Below, one piece after another: positions 8,131-16,456 of a DNA stretch of 23,987 bases. The DNA is taken from the IMG/VR virus record IMGVR_UViG_3300027832_000106, positions 1-23,987 of that record. One strand, given 5' to 3'. Made by a program: the position numbers and the translations under genes. Source of the stretch: a virus. Position 1 is the stretch's first letter, and each line of letters begins with the position of its first letter. The notes under the pieces were generated by a model. That model saw nothing but the letters and a program-made list of their open reading frames with translations, was not told the origin of the DNA and ran no database searches.

Positions 8131-9925
8131 GTTCCACAATTGGTTTTCTTATGGTAGTGATAATGAGATAGACTTTACTAAAGATTCACTCACACAAATA
8201 TGTGGGGTTAATGGCTCAGGTAAGAGTTCTATACCTTTGATACTTGAGGAAACTCTATTTGGTAAGAATAGCAAAGGTATAAAGAAAGCAGATATACCCA
8301 ATAGAGCATTAGAAGGATGTGCTGTAGATAGCGTAGTCTACTTTTCAGCTAATGATATACAGTACATAGTAAAACTACAGAGAAAAGGTGCTAGTACAAA
8401 ACTGATTTTAATTCAGGCAGGAGAGGATATATCTAGCCATACAGCCACAGGGACATATGCTCAGATCTCTAATATACTAGGAATTGATTACAAGTTATAC
8501 ACACAATTAACATACCAGAGTAGCACAAGCAGTTTACAGTTTTTGAAAGCTACAGATACAGAGAGAAAGAAATTCCTTATATCCTTATTCAACCTAGACG
8601 AGTACCTAGGTCTGCACGAAACGTTCAAAGCTGAGCATAAAGCAGTAAGTACTAAACTGACTTATATTTCTGGGCAAATGAGCGCGTCCACTACGTGGTT
8701 GGCAGCCCATAAAGAATTTGACTTCACTGAGAAAACAGAAGAAGTTGAGCTACCTCTTAATACAGAGGCAGTAGACAAGTTAGCAGCAGTTAGGCTAGAT
8801 ATAGCTAATATTAAAAAGATTAATGAAGAAATAAATAGGAACAACACGTATAAGTCCGAACTTGCTTTAATAGATAAGGATCTACTTACTTACAACAAAG
8901 CTAAGCCTATTCAGTCAGAAATGACAGACCTAGAAGTGGAACTGAAAGTTTTACTTACCGAGGTAGCTACTGCAAAAAAAGATATAGTATCGCTAGAAGA
9001 AAAAGGTAAGGATAAAATATGCAAATCCTGTTTGCAAAATATCCCAGCAGAGGATGTTAGTAGTATAGTAGTAAACCGACGCAATTTCATAAAGGTGAAA
9101 AGTGAGCAAGGTACCTTTAAAGCTAAAGAGCTGGAAATACTTAAAACAGAAAATCAGGCATACGGTAAACACAAGTCTGCTATATTCAAGTTTGAGAAGC
9201 TAACAAACTATATAGACCCAGATATTTCCGAGAGTGTGATTGTAGATGCGGAGCTGGCTGATCAGGCTATAGAGCTAGAAGCACAGATAGTTAAAGATAA
9301 AGAAATATTTGAAGGCACTAGGTCTAGGAACTCTAAAGCCCAGACACATAATGCCAAAATTGATGTAGTTTTAGAGGAGTTAAAATCTCATGAAAAAATT
9401 GTACAGGATACTAGAACAAAAACTGCTACTATACAAGATAAAGTGGCTATTCTACAAATGCTCAAAGATTCTTTCAGCACGTCGGGACTTATAACCTACA
9501 AATTAGAGTTCGTAGTTAAAGCCCTAGAAGAAGAGATAAATGAGTACCTAACCGAGCTATCTTCTGGTAGATTTCAATTAGTGTTTGTATTAGTAAAAGA
9601 TAAACTGAATATCGAGATAGTAGATCAAGGAACAAGCATAAGTATTGCAGCCTTGTCTGCGGGAGAGTTAGCTAGAGTGAACACCGCTACAGTATTAGCT
9701 ATACGTAAGCTCATGGCTAATATAAGTAAAACTAAACTAAACCTACTCTTTTTAGACGAAATAATGGGTGTGCTAGACGATGAAGGAAAGGACACTTTAG
9801 TTTCATTACTTATGCAGGAAAACTTAAATACCTTTATTATTTCCCACGAGTATGATCATCCTCTAGTTCCTCAGGTTTTAGTTGTTAAGAATAGTGAAGA
9901 TATATCAAATATAGAGGGGCAGTAA
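8108..9925 (+). CDS. SbcC/Rad50-like ATPase subunit (gp46 type)
   Basis: SMC-like ATPase, 605 aa, partner of the upstream nuclease. The N-terminal half-site has Walker A CGVNGSGKSS. Coiled-coil arms flank a zinc-hook C305-K-S-C308, and the C-terminal half has the ABC signature LSAGE (516-520) and Walker B with D550-E551 (LLFLDEIMGVLDDEG). The arms are short, as in T4 gp46. The preferred start is the ATG at 8108, with GTGAGGG just upstream inside the preceding gene; a TTG one codon earlier is possible. The stop touches the next ATG without a gap. Confidence 0.95.
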   Translation: MITIQKLRFHNWFSYGSDNEIDFTKDSLTQICGVNGSGKSSIPLILEETLFGKNSKGIKKADIPNRALEGCAVDSVVYFSANDIQYIVKLQRKGASTKLILIQAGEDISSHTATGTYAQISNILGIDYKLYTQLTYQSSTSSLQFLKATDTERKKFLISLFNLDEYLGLHETFKAEHKAVSTKLTYISGQMSASTTWLAAHKEFDFTEKTEEVELPLNTEAVDKLAAVRLDIANIKKINEEINRNNTYKSELALIDKDLLTYNKAKPIQSEMTDLEVELKVLLTEVATAKKDIVSLEEKGKDKICKSCLQNIPAEDVSSIVVNRRNFIKVKSEQGTFKAKELEILKTENQAYGKHKSAIFKFEKLTNYIDPDISESVIVDAELADQAIELEAQIVKDKEIFEGTRSRNSKAQTHNAKIDVVLEELKSHEKIVQDTRTKTATIQDKVAILQMLKDSFSTSGLITYKLEFVVKALEEEINEYLTELSSGRFQLVFVLVKDKLNIEIVDQGTSISIAALSAGELARVNTATVLAIRKLMANISKTKLNLLFLDEIMGVLDDEGKDTLVSLLMQENLNTFIISHEYDHPLVPQVLVVKNSEDISNIEGQ

Positions 9926-10234
9926 ATGGCTACTGAAATTATAAATGAAAAAGTATGTAAGAAATGTGGTGAAGTAAAAACCTTTGACTTGTTTAGTAAG
10001 GATAACAGGCGTAAAAACGGCATAACTTGTAAAGCTTGTAAAAATCTTAAGAACAAGCAGTATTATGCAGACAATAGGGAAGAACTAACAGGCGTTAAAT
10101 GGCATGTCGATCATATAGTTCCTTTACAAGGAAAACTTGTGTCAGGATTACATTGTGCTGATAATATACAGGTTATAACAGCAACTGAAAACTTAAGTAA
10201 AAGTAATAAGTGGGATCCTTTAACTAATGGCTAA
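9926..10234 (+). CDS. Compact HNH endonuclease with zinc ribbon
   Basis: Small HNH nuclease, 102 aa. An N-terminal zinc ribbon is formed by CxxC pairs near residues 12-15 and 36-39. The nuclease centre is HVDHIVPL, followed by the conserved N of DNIQVI and the N of ENLSKSNK. Phage proteins of this type that I recall normally carry a longer linker between zinc ribbon and HNH core; here it is nearly absent, suggesting an internal deletion. The gene sits inside the recombination cluster, abutting sbcC and overlapping the resolvase gene by eight bases. It may therefore be a working recombination nuclease or a homing-type insertion that became fixed. The HNH class is clear, the role is not. Confidence 0.8.
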   Translation: MATEIINEKVCKKCGEVKTFDLFSKDNRRKNGITCKACKNLKNKQYYADNREELTGVKWHVDHIVPLQGKLVSGLHCADNIQVITATENLSKSNKWDPLTNG

Positions 10235-10679
10235 AATAGATAGCCGTGCCAAAGGGGCGCGCATTGAGGCAGGTATAAAGAAGAAACTTACAGAGCTTAC
10301 AGGTTTAAAGTGGGAAAGAGTGCCCGGCTCTGGCGCATTAAATGAAGTACACAAACTTAAAGCTGACCTTTATATACCCGATGAAAGCAATATTTTTGCT
10401 GTTGAGGTTAAGGGCTACGCAACTGATCACATAAACAGTGGACTACTAACCCACAAAACTCCACAGATAGAGGAGTGGTGGATTCAAGCAGTTAGGCAGG
10501 GTAAGCAAGTACAAAAACGACCACTTTTAATATTCAAGTATGATAGGAGTAAGGTCTTCGTTTGTTTCCAGGATGAACCTGTTGAAGAGTATAGATACTT
10601 GTACTATTCTCACTTAGATGTATACATTGCTTTACTAGAAGATTGGCTTTTAGATAAGCCTAAATTTATAAAGGGTTAA
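10227..10679 (+). CDS. Hjc-like PD-(D/E)XK nuclease, probable Holliday junction resolvase
   Basis: A 150-aa protein with the motif order of archaeal Hjc-type resolvases: E14 in the first helix ([10 protein letters not shown]), R31 and GSG (34-36), D47 (KADLYIP), then E60-V-K62 (AVEVKG). These are the metal-binding residues of the PD-(D/E)XK fold. It probably cuts four-way junctions produced during recombination and before packaging. It overlaps the HNH gene upstream by eight bases and lies one base before the flap exonuclease gene. Fold assignment is strong; branched-DNA specificity is inferred from the Hjc-like arrangement and context. Confidence 0.8.
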   Translation: MAKIDSRAKGARIEAGIKKKLTELTGLKWERVPGSGALNEVHKLKADLYIPDESNIFAVEVKGYATDHINSGLLTHKTPQIEEWWIQAVRQGKQVQKRPLLIFKYDRSKVFVCFQDEPVEEYRYLYYSHLDVYIALLEDWLLDKPKFIKG

Positions 10680-10680
10680 T

Positions 10681-11511
10681 ATGGGAAAAAAATTCGCTAA
10701 GTTAAGTGATAAGTCGAGCTTCAACAATGTATTAATTGTGGATTCATTGAATCTAGCCTTCAGGTACAAAAATGCAAAGACTAGGAACTACGCAGCTAAG
10801 TACTTAGAAACAGTTAGGTCTCTAGCCCAGTCTTATGAGTGTAGAAAAATAATAATAACTGCGGATAAGAAAGGGTCTTCTTATAGAAAGGGTATTTATC
10901 CTGAGTATAAGGGAAACAGAAATGTGCTAAGAGCTAAGCAGACAGAAGCAGAATCCTTGGAGTTTCAAGAGTTTTTTAATGATTATAAAAAGACTCTAGA
11001 ATTACTAGAAGAGACAGGTTTTCCTATACTAATGTATGAAGGAGTTGAGGCGGATGATATAGCTGCCTATTTGATCAAGTACAAAACCGATGAGTTTGAC
11101 CACTCTTGGTTAGTTTCGTCAGATAAAGATTGGGACTTACTTATTAGTGAAAATACTTCTAGGTTCTCCTATGTAACTAGAAAGGAAATTACTCTTAGTA
11201 ATTGGAAGCAACATTATGACTGTGAGCCTGAGCAGTATATTTCCTTAAAAGTACTACAAGGCGACACAGGGGATAATGTTCCGGGTGTTGCAGGTATTGG
11301 GCCAAAAAGAGCCTTTAGCTTACTGAAAGAATATGGCAGTGCTTTAGATATATATGACGCTTTACCTATAGATCAAAAGTATAAACATATTCAAAATCTT
11401 AACGAGTTTGGAGATAGGCTTCTACTGAACTATGAGCTTATGGACTTATTAACTTATTGCGACGAAGCAATAGGGAAAGAAAATATAGAGGATATTGAAG
11501 CAAAAATATGA
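10681..11511 (+). CDS. 5'-3' exonuclease / flap endonuclease
   Basis: FEN-family nuclease of 276 aa that removes RNA primers and 5' flaps and can act in recombination (compare T5 D15, T4 RNase H). It supplies the domain missing from the polymerase at 1889. Visible motifs: VDSLNLAFR with the first metal Asp, YRKGIYPEYKGNR (helical arch), GVEADDIAA, SSDKDWD, then GDTGDNVPGVAGIGPKRA, which combines the last acidic pair with the H3TH DNA-binding loop. An AAGGG site (10671-10675) lies five bases before the ATG. It ends in an ATGA overlap with the ClpP-like gene. Confidence 0.94.
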   Translation: MGKKFAKLSDKSSFNNVLIVDSLNLAFRYKNAKTRNYAAKYLETVRSLAQSYECRKIIITADKKGSSYRKGIYPEYKGNRNVLRAKQTEAESLEFQEFFNDYKKTLELLEETGFPILMYEGVEADDIAAYLIKYKTDEFDHSWLVSSDKDWDLLISENTSRFSYVTRKEITLSNWKQHYDCEPEQYISLKVLQGDTGDNVPGVAGIGPKRAFSLLKEYGSALDIYDALPIDQKYKHIQNLNEFGDRLLLNYELMDLLTYCDEAIGKENIEDIEAKI

Positions 11512-12101
11512 GTCAAAAAAACGAAGAATTAAAATACTTATATCTAACAGAAGTTATTTATACCTGCACACACCATACATTATATCTGTCTGATGTGTTA
11601 GAACAGAACAGGGAAATAGATCAAGTAATAGCGGCACTAAGAGCGTCTGGCGGCGATGATATATTAGAAATACGAATTAATTCTGGTGGAGGCGAGGTGG
11701 CTATTGGTCAAAAAATAATTGCTTTAATTCAGGAAGTGTTTGGTGGGAGAACCATAACTATAATGGACGCAGAAGCTAGTTCTATGGCTGCTATAATATT
11801 TTTGGCTGGATCAAAGAGGGTAGTATATCAACACAGCATTTGCATGCTGCATAATTATAGTACAGGTCTTTTTGGTAAGGGAGGAGAAGTAGGAGATAGA
11901 TACATAGCTTTAAACGATTCTTTAGCTGAGTATTTAAAACACGCTATAGAACCATATACAAAGAAAAAAGAATTCAAGAGAATTTTAGATGGAAAAGACT
12001 TATATCTTGACGCGTACCAGATGTGTGCCCGTGGGATCGCAACTCATATTATTATTAATGGTGAAGAAATTGAAGCTAAGGAATACTTAAAAGATGATTG
12101 A
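11508..12101 (+). CDS. ClpP-like serine protease
   Basis: A 197-aa peptidase of the ClpP/crotonase fold. INSGGGEV forms the strand-turn of the oxyanion region. The nucleophile is S92 in EASSMAAIIFLAG (the ASMG box of ClpP), the base is H115 (CMLHNY), and the acid is probably D161 or D164 in LDGKDLYLDA. The length is normal for ClpP, with no fusion to capsid or scaffold. In many phages ClpP-type proteases mature the prohead, but this one is embedded between the flap exonuclease (four-base overlap) and dUTPase (eight-base overlap). It is thus expressed with replication genes, and its target and its unfoldase partner are unknown. Confidence 0.87.
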   Translation: MSQKNEELKYLYLTEVIYTCTHHTLYLSDVLEQNREIDQVIAALRASGGDDILEIRINSGGGEVAIGQKIIALIQEVFGGRTITIMDAEASSMAAIIFLAGSKRVVYQHSICMLHNYSTGLFGKGGEVGDRYIALNDSLAEYLKHAIEPYTKKKEFKRILDGKDLYLDAYQMCARGIATHIIINGEEIEAKEYLKDD

Positions 12102-12522
12102 TATAGAAACTATTTGTGCTCCTGGTTGCATACCAGAAAAGGCACACAACACAGATGCAGGCTTCGACTTAAAAAGTAACAGTAAAGACTTTACACTAGA
12201 ATCAGGAACTAAGAGACAAATTAACTCAGGAGTACACATAGATATACCTTCAGGTTACGTAGGGGTAATAACACCCCGAAGTGGATTAGGTACTAAGTTC
12301 CAAGTAGGCTTAGCTAATACTGTAGGTGTAATTGATGCTCACTACACAGGCGAAATTATGCTTACCTTAGTTAATAGAGGGGCAGTAGACGTAAAGATTG
12401 AACAATTTGACAGAGTAGCACAGCTGCTTATACTACCAGTAATAGAAGCTAGATTTAACTTTGTTAAAGAACTTAAAAAATCAGATAGAGGAGCTAAAGG
12501 GCATGGATCAACAGGCAAATAA
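12094..12522 (+). CDS. dut: dUTP pyrophosphatase (trimeric dUTPase)
   Basis: Hydrolyses dUTP to dUMP and PPi, keeping uracil out of phage DNA and feeding dTMP synthesis. At 142 aa it has all five motifs of the trimeric family: HNTDAGFDL (18-26), PRSGLG (61-66), GVIDAHYTGEI with catalytic D81 and Y84, RVAQLLI, and the C-terminal RGAKGHGSTG arm. The arm has His137 where the aromatic Phe that caps uracil is normally found. An AAGGA site sits within the ClpP-like gene upstream. The last 20 bases overlap the small membrane-protein gene. Confidence 0.95.
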   Translation: MIDIETICAPGCIPEKAHNTDAGFDLKSNSKDFTLESGTKRQINSGVHIDIPSGYVGVITPRSGLGTKFQVGLANTVGVIDAHYTGEIMLTLVNRGAVDVKIEQFDRVAQLLILPVIEARFNFVKELKKSDRGAKGHGSTGK

Positions 12523-12706
12523 TAGTAGTGGTGGTATTGGTTTTGTAGGGTTACTGACTGTATTGTTTATTGGGCTAAAGCTTACGGGATATATAGCGTG
12601 GAGTTGGTGGTGGGTACTTTCCCCTCTTTGGATTTCGGGCATTATAGGTTTATTCTTTTTAATAGGCTTTTTAATATATGGAGTAATGAAGTGGGCAGGT
12701 ATATAA
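12503..12706 (+). CDS. Small two-helix transmembrane protein (67 aa)
   Basis: The ATG at 12503 lies within the end of dut and follows an AAAGGG site; an upstream TTG in the same frame at 12461 is less likely. A short polar, Gly/Ser-rich N-terminus precedes two hydrophobic helices: about residues 11-28, then about 38-63 after an aromatic WSWWWVLSPLW motif. I recall this aromatic pattern in short membrane proteins of phages and bacteria without known function. No lipobox, holin hallmark or charge-rich tail is seen. Being between nucleotide-metabolism genes argues against a late lysis role, though a holin-like function cannot be excluded. Confidence 0.7.
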   Translation: MDQQANNSSGGIGFVGLLTVLFIGLKLTGYIAWSWWWVLSPLWISGIIGLFFLIGFLIYGVMKWAGI

Positions 12707-12906
12707 TAGAGTATTACCCAGACTCAGGTATGTTTTATGATAAAAATGGGATGTTTATGTTTACTCATCTAGGTGCAACTTTAGACCTTGAAGAGAGTGA
12801 AACAGAAGCTAAGGGTACGACGGTAGACTCTGTAAAAGCATTAGTAGATTATGGCCTATCTGTAGATGACATAATTAAGTTAAAAAATGCGGGGTTTATT
12901 TCATAG
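12691..12906 (+). CDS. Small hypothetical protein (71 aa), GTG start
   Basis: The GTG at 12691 follows GGAG (12680-12683) by seven bases and lies inside the preceding membrane-protein gene; a longer frame from 12598 has no matching ribosome site. The protein has an N-terminal strand-turn region (YYPDSGMFYDKNG), an acidic middle, and a C-terminal helical segment, SVKALVDYGLSVDDIIKLKNAGFI, resembling short helix-turn-helix or SHOCT-like modules. The function is unknown. Its TAG stop shares a base with the GTG start of the ribonucleotide reductase gene, so it is co-translated with it. Confidence 0.65.
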   Translation: MGRYIIEYYPDSGMFYDKNGMFMFTHLGATLDLEESETEAKGTTVDSVKALVDYGLSVDDIIKLKNAGFIS

Positions 12907-15155
12907 TGATAAAGATAATAGTTAAAAGAGATGGAACTTTAGAGGACTTTACTCCTGCTAAAATTAATAATTGGGGTGAGTGGGCAGCAGAAGATCTAGG
13001 TGAGTTCATTGACTGGTCTAGCGTAGTGCTAGATACTGTAGCTGTACTTCCAGAAAAGTGTAGTGCTGTAGATCTACAGAAAACTCTTATAAAGACCTGC
13101 CTAAACTATGACAGTTGGTCATATAACAGAATGGCAGGAAGGTTGTATGCCTCCTTTATATATAAAGAAGTATTCGAGGATACCTTACCTACTATCCAAG
13201 CATTGCATAACAAGTTATATGACTTAGGTTTCATGACTAAGTTAAACTACACGGATGAGGAGTATGAAGAGTTAGAGAAAGTAATACTACACAGTAGGGA
13301 TCTAAAAAGCTCACACTACGAACTACATCAGTGTAGGCAGAAGTATGCAATAAAAAATAGAGTTTCAGGGAAAGAGTATGAATCTCAGCAGTTTACTTAC
13401 ATGCGGATGGCTATGGCTTTAGGAGAAAGTCAGCCTGAAAATAGAAAAATGCAAGACGTTTATAACTTGTACGAATTATTTAGCTTAAAAATAGTTAACG
13501 CGCCAACACCCAATTTTGTAAACTTAGGCACACCTTTAAGAGGTTATGCATCTTGCTGCTTGTATACTACAGGTGATACAGGTAAGAGTATAGCAATTGG
13601 AGACCATATAGCATACACAATGACTATGATGAGTGCAGGAATAGGCTCACATACTCAAGCTAGATCTCTAGGAAACCCAGTACGTGGGGGAGCTATAATA
13701 CACCAAGGTAAACTTCCTTACTACAGAGCTTTAGTGGGGGCTGTAAAGGCCAACCAACAGAACGGTAGAGGCGGAGCTTGCACTACGTATTACAATATTT
13801 TTGACCCAGAAGTAGAAGTAATATCTCAACTAAAAAACCCTATGTCTACGGAAGATAAAAAGATTAGAGGCATGGACTACTCTGCGGGAACTAATAAGTT
13901 GTTTGCTAGAAAAGCAGCTAAGAAAGAAAAAATATTTACATTTAACTTTTTTACTGCACCTGACTTATACACAGCTATGTATGGAAAAGACCAAGACCTG
14001 TTTGAAGAGTTGTATAGCAAGTACGAAAACGACCCTAATTTTGAGAAGTCTTATATCTCGGCTAGAGACTTAATTCTTATTATACTTAACGAAGGTTCGG
14101 AAACAGGTAGAGCTTACTTACACCAAATAGATGAAATAAACAGGCATACACCTTTTAAAGATGTTATCTACAGCAGTAATTTGTGTGCTGAAATAACAGA
14201 ACCTACTTTAGAATACCAAAGCATGGAAGACCTGTACAGCAGAGAAGACCATGGAAGGGGTGAAATAGCTCTATGTAACTTAGGAGGTTTAGTAGTTTCA
14301 AATATAACCTCTGAAGCAGTGTATGAAAAAGCTGCATACTATGTACTGCTAATGATTGATAAATGTATACACCTAACAGATTATGCTTTGCCTCACTTAG
14401 GAGTTACAGCTAAAGCTAGAATGAATGCAGGTGTAGGTATTGTAGGTTTGGCCCATTTAATGGCTAGAGAAGGTTTTAGGTACTCTAGCCCAGAGGGTAA
14501 AAACTTTATACATACTGTGGCAGAACGTCATTCTTGGCACTTAATTAATGCTTCCCTAAAGCTAGGAAAGGAGTTAGGTAATGCCCCCTGGATGCACAAG
14601 ACTAAGTGGCCAGAAGGTTGGCTGCCTATATCAACCTACAACAAAAACGTAGACTCTGTAGTATCTGTAGAAAACAAATATGATTGGGAGTGGTTACGTT
14701 CCGAAATTATAGCTAATAAAGGCATTAGAAACTCCGCTGTAGTTGCTCATATGCCTACGGAAGCATCTTCTAAGTCTGCGGGTATGCCTAATAGTGTATA
14801 TCCAGTAAGAGACCTTACCTTAATTAAAACGGATAATAATATTTTAAGCTATTGGGCGGCTCCAGATGGAGAAAAGTTAGCTAATAGGTATGAAAGAGCT
14901 TGGGATATAAAAACTAAAGATATGATAGATGTCTATGCTATTGTACAGAAGTGGACTGACCAATCTATAAGTGCTGATTTCTATAGAAAGCTTATAGGCG
15001 ATGAAGTTATTACATCCTCAGAAATGTTAAAAGATTACTTTTACTTGATTAAAATGGGGTTAAAAACAAGGTACTACGTAAATAGTTTAACTTCTGAAGG
15101 CACAGAGTTAAATGCCGAAGGAGCTGTGTGCACTAGCGGAGGATGTGAGTTATAA
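12906..15155 (+). CDS. nrdA: Ribonucleoside-diphosphate reductase class I, alpha subunit
   Basis: Catalytic subunit (749 aa) that reduces ribonucleotides to deoxyribonucleotides for phage synthesis. A short N-terminal region (about 1-80) resembles an ATP-cone allosteric domain. Active-site residues align with the E. coli enzyme: C217 (YASCCL) and C457 (ALCNLGG) as the redox pair, N425-L-C427-A-E429 with the thiyl-radical Cys, and Y723-Y724 (LKTRYYVN) for radical transfer. The C-terminal swivel thiols are C742 and C747 (VCTSGGCEL). Translation starts at GTG, overlapping the upstream stop (TAGTG). The beta gene follows with a TAATG overlap; its ribosome site GGAGG is inside the codons for the final Gly-Gly. 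Confidence 0.96.
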   Translation: MIKIIVKRDGTLEDFTPAKINNWGEWAAEDLGEFIDWSSVVLDTVAVLPEKCSAVDLQKTLIKTCLNYDSWSYNRMAGRLYASFIYKEVFEDTLPTIQALHNKLYDLGFMTKLNYTDEEYEELEKVILHSRDLKSSHYELHQCRQKYAIKNRVSGKEYESQQFTYMRMAMALGESQPENRKMQDVYNLYELFSLKIVNAPTPNFVNLGTPLRGYASCCLYTTGDTGKSIAIGDHIAYTMTMMSAGIGSHTQARSLGNPVRGGAIIHQGKLPYYRALVGAVKANQQNGRGGACTTYYNIFDPEVEVISQLKNPMSTEDKKIRGMDYSAGTNKLFARKAAKKEKIFTFNFFTAPDLYTAMYGKDQDLFEELYSKYENDPNFEKSYISARDLILIILNEGSETGRAYLHQIDEINRHTPFKDVIYSSNLCAEITEPTLEYQSMEDLYSREDHGRGEIALCNLGGLVVSNITSEAVYEKAAYYVLLMIDKCIHLTDYALPHLGVTAKARMNAGVGIVGLAHLMAREGFRYSSPEGKNFIHTVAERHSWHLINASLKLGKELGNAPWMHKTKWPEGWLPISTYNKNVDSVVSVENKYDWEWLRSEIIANKGIRNSAVVAHMPTEASSKSAGMPNSVYPVRDLTLIKTDNNILSYWAAPDGEKLANRYERAWDIKTKDMIDVYAIVQKWTDQSISADFYRKLIGDEVITSSEMLKDYFYLIKMGLKTRYYVNSLTSEGTELNAEGAVCTSGGCEL

Positions 15156-16255
15156 TGCTTGATTCTAAGATATTTAATACTGCAAAAACAGACTACGAGG
15201 CGCCTAGTATTTTTCTAGGCGCTCAGGATTCTGGTTTATTTGATACAGTGCATAAGAAGTTTCCTGAAGTTTGGAAGTTGTATAAGACTATGAAATCTTT
15301 AGATTGGGATGAAAACGAGTTTGATTACTCATCCTGTAACGCTGACTTTAAATCTTGTAGTAAAGATACATACGACATAATGATTAAAACTTTAGCTTTT
15401 CAATGGGAAGCTGACAGTATTGCTGCAAGAAGTTTATCTCCAATAGTAGCCCCGTTCATAACCTCTAGCGAGGTGTGGGCAGGGTGGCAGCGTATTTCAG
15501 ATAATGAAGTTATACATACTGCTACATACTCTGAAATAGTAAGAACTTGCTTTGATAACCCAAATGAAGTTCTCGATGAAATACTAAAGATACATGAAAT
15601 GTTTTCTAGGTTAGAGACTGTAGGTAAAGTATTCTCTACTGCGTATACTATAGGGCATAAATATGCACTAGGTCTAGTGGAGAATAATCAAGAAACCTAC
15701 AATGCTATTTTTATGTTTACTATAGCAATGCTGGTTATGGAGCGAATTCAATTTATGGCTTCCTTTGCTGTAACCTTTACAATTTGTGATACAGGACTGT
15801 TTCAGCCGATAGGCAAAGCAGTGCAGAAAATTGCACAAGACGAGCTAGAAGTACACTCTGCCTTTGATAAAGCAATACTAACTTATGAGCTAAAAACTCC
15901 TAGAGGTAAAGAAGCCTTTAGGCAGTGTGAAGAGCAGATTAAGCAACTTCTTAGAGAAGTACTGCAAAGAGAGTACGACACTGTAGACTATCTGTTCTCA
16001 GAAGGCAGAACTCTAGTAGGCTCTAATGCTAAAGTAGCGAAACAATGGGTTTCGTTTTGTGCCAAAGATGTTTATACCTTCCTAGGTGTAGAGCCAGATG
16101 TAGAACTACCTGCAAAGAACCCTTTGCGTTTTATGGAAAGCTGGCTTAACATGGGGAAAATACAACCTTCTCCACAAGAAGAACAGAACGCACAGTACAA
16201 GGTTGGTATCATGAGGAGAACAGACGAAAATGAAGATTTCGATATAGATTTTTAG
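15155..16255 (+). CDS. nrdB: Ribonucleoside-diphosphate reductase class I, beta subunit
   Basis: Radical-generating subunit (366 aa) with a ferritin-like di-metal centre. Ligands can be placed at D87, E118, H121 (NEVIHTATY), E196 (MERIQF), E230 and H234; the radical Tyr is Y125, at the same +7 spacing from E118 as E. coli Y122. One feature is odd: the last helix reads DELEVH, giving E-x3-H instead of the usual E-x2-H, an extra residue between ligands. The acidic tail, EDFDIDF, is the probable alpha-binding peptide. It is the last plus-strand gene; an A-rich stretch and a terminator follow. Confidence 0.94.
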   Translation: MLDSKIFNTAKTDYEAPSIFLGAQDSGLFDTVHKKFPEVWKLYKTMKSLDWDENEFDYSSCNADFKSCSKDTYDIMIKTLAFQWEADSIAARSLSPIVAPFITSSEVWAGWQRISDNEVIHTATYSEIVRTCFDNPNEVLDEILKIHEMFSRLETVGKVFSTAYTIGHKYALGLVENNQETYNAIFMFTIAMLVMERIQFMASFAVTFTICDTGLFQPIGKAVQKIAQDELEVHSAFDKAILTYELKTPRGKEAFRQCEEQIKQLLREVLQREYDTVDYLFSEGRTLVGSNAKVAKQWVSFCAKDVYTFLGVEPDVELPAKNPLRFMESWLNMGKIQPSPQEEQNAQYKVGIMRRTDENEDFDIDF

Positions 16256-16287
16256 AAAACAAAAAAATAAAAGTTAAAAATAAAAGT

Positions 16288-16324
16288 AAGGTGCGCACTG
16301 ATTTATTCAGTGTGTGCCTTTTTT
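16288..16324 (+). terminator. Terminator closing the plus-strand arm
   Basis: A 14-bp stem, positions 16288-16301 with 16307-16320 (AAGGTGCGCACTGA against TCAGTGTGTGCCTT, three G-T wobbles), is capped by a five-base loop and followed by TTTT. The flanking A-rich DNA upstream means it could also work on the opposite strand. Confidence 0.9.
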
Positions 16325-16424
16325 ATTGTCTGAAATAAATTAAATATGAAAAACCCAAATCTTCTTATTTTTGAACTTGGAGGCATACTCATAGCTCTTA
16401 CTTTTTCATATCGAAAGCAGGACA

Positions 16425-16450
16425 TAAAAAAACCTCCGATTAAGGAGGTA
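16425..16450 (-). terminator. Terminator closing the minus-strand arm
   Basis: ACCTCC (16432-16437) and GGAGGT (16444-16449) form a six-base-pair stem with a six-base loop; the A run at 16426-16431 becomes a U tract in the minus transcript. It sits just after the lipoprotein stop. The interval 16325-16424 between the two terminators has no gene I can support. Confidence 0.88.
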
Positions 16451-16456
16451 TTAATA

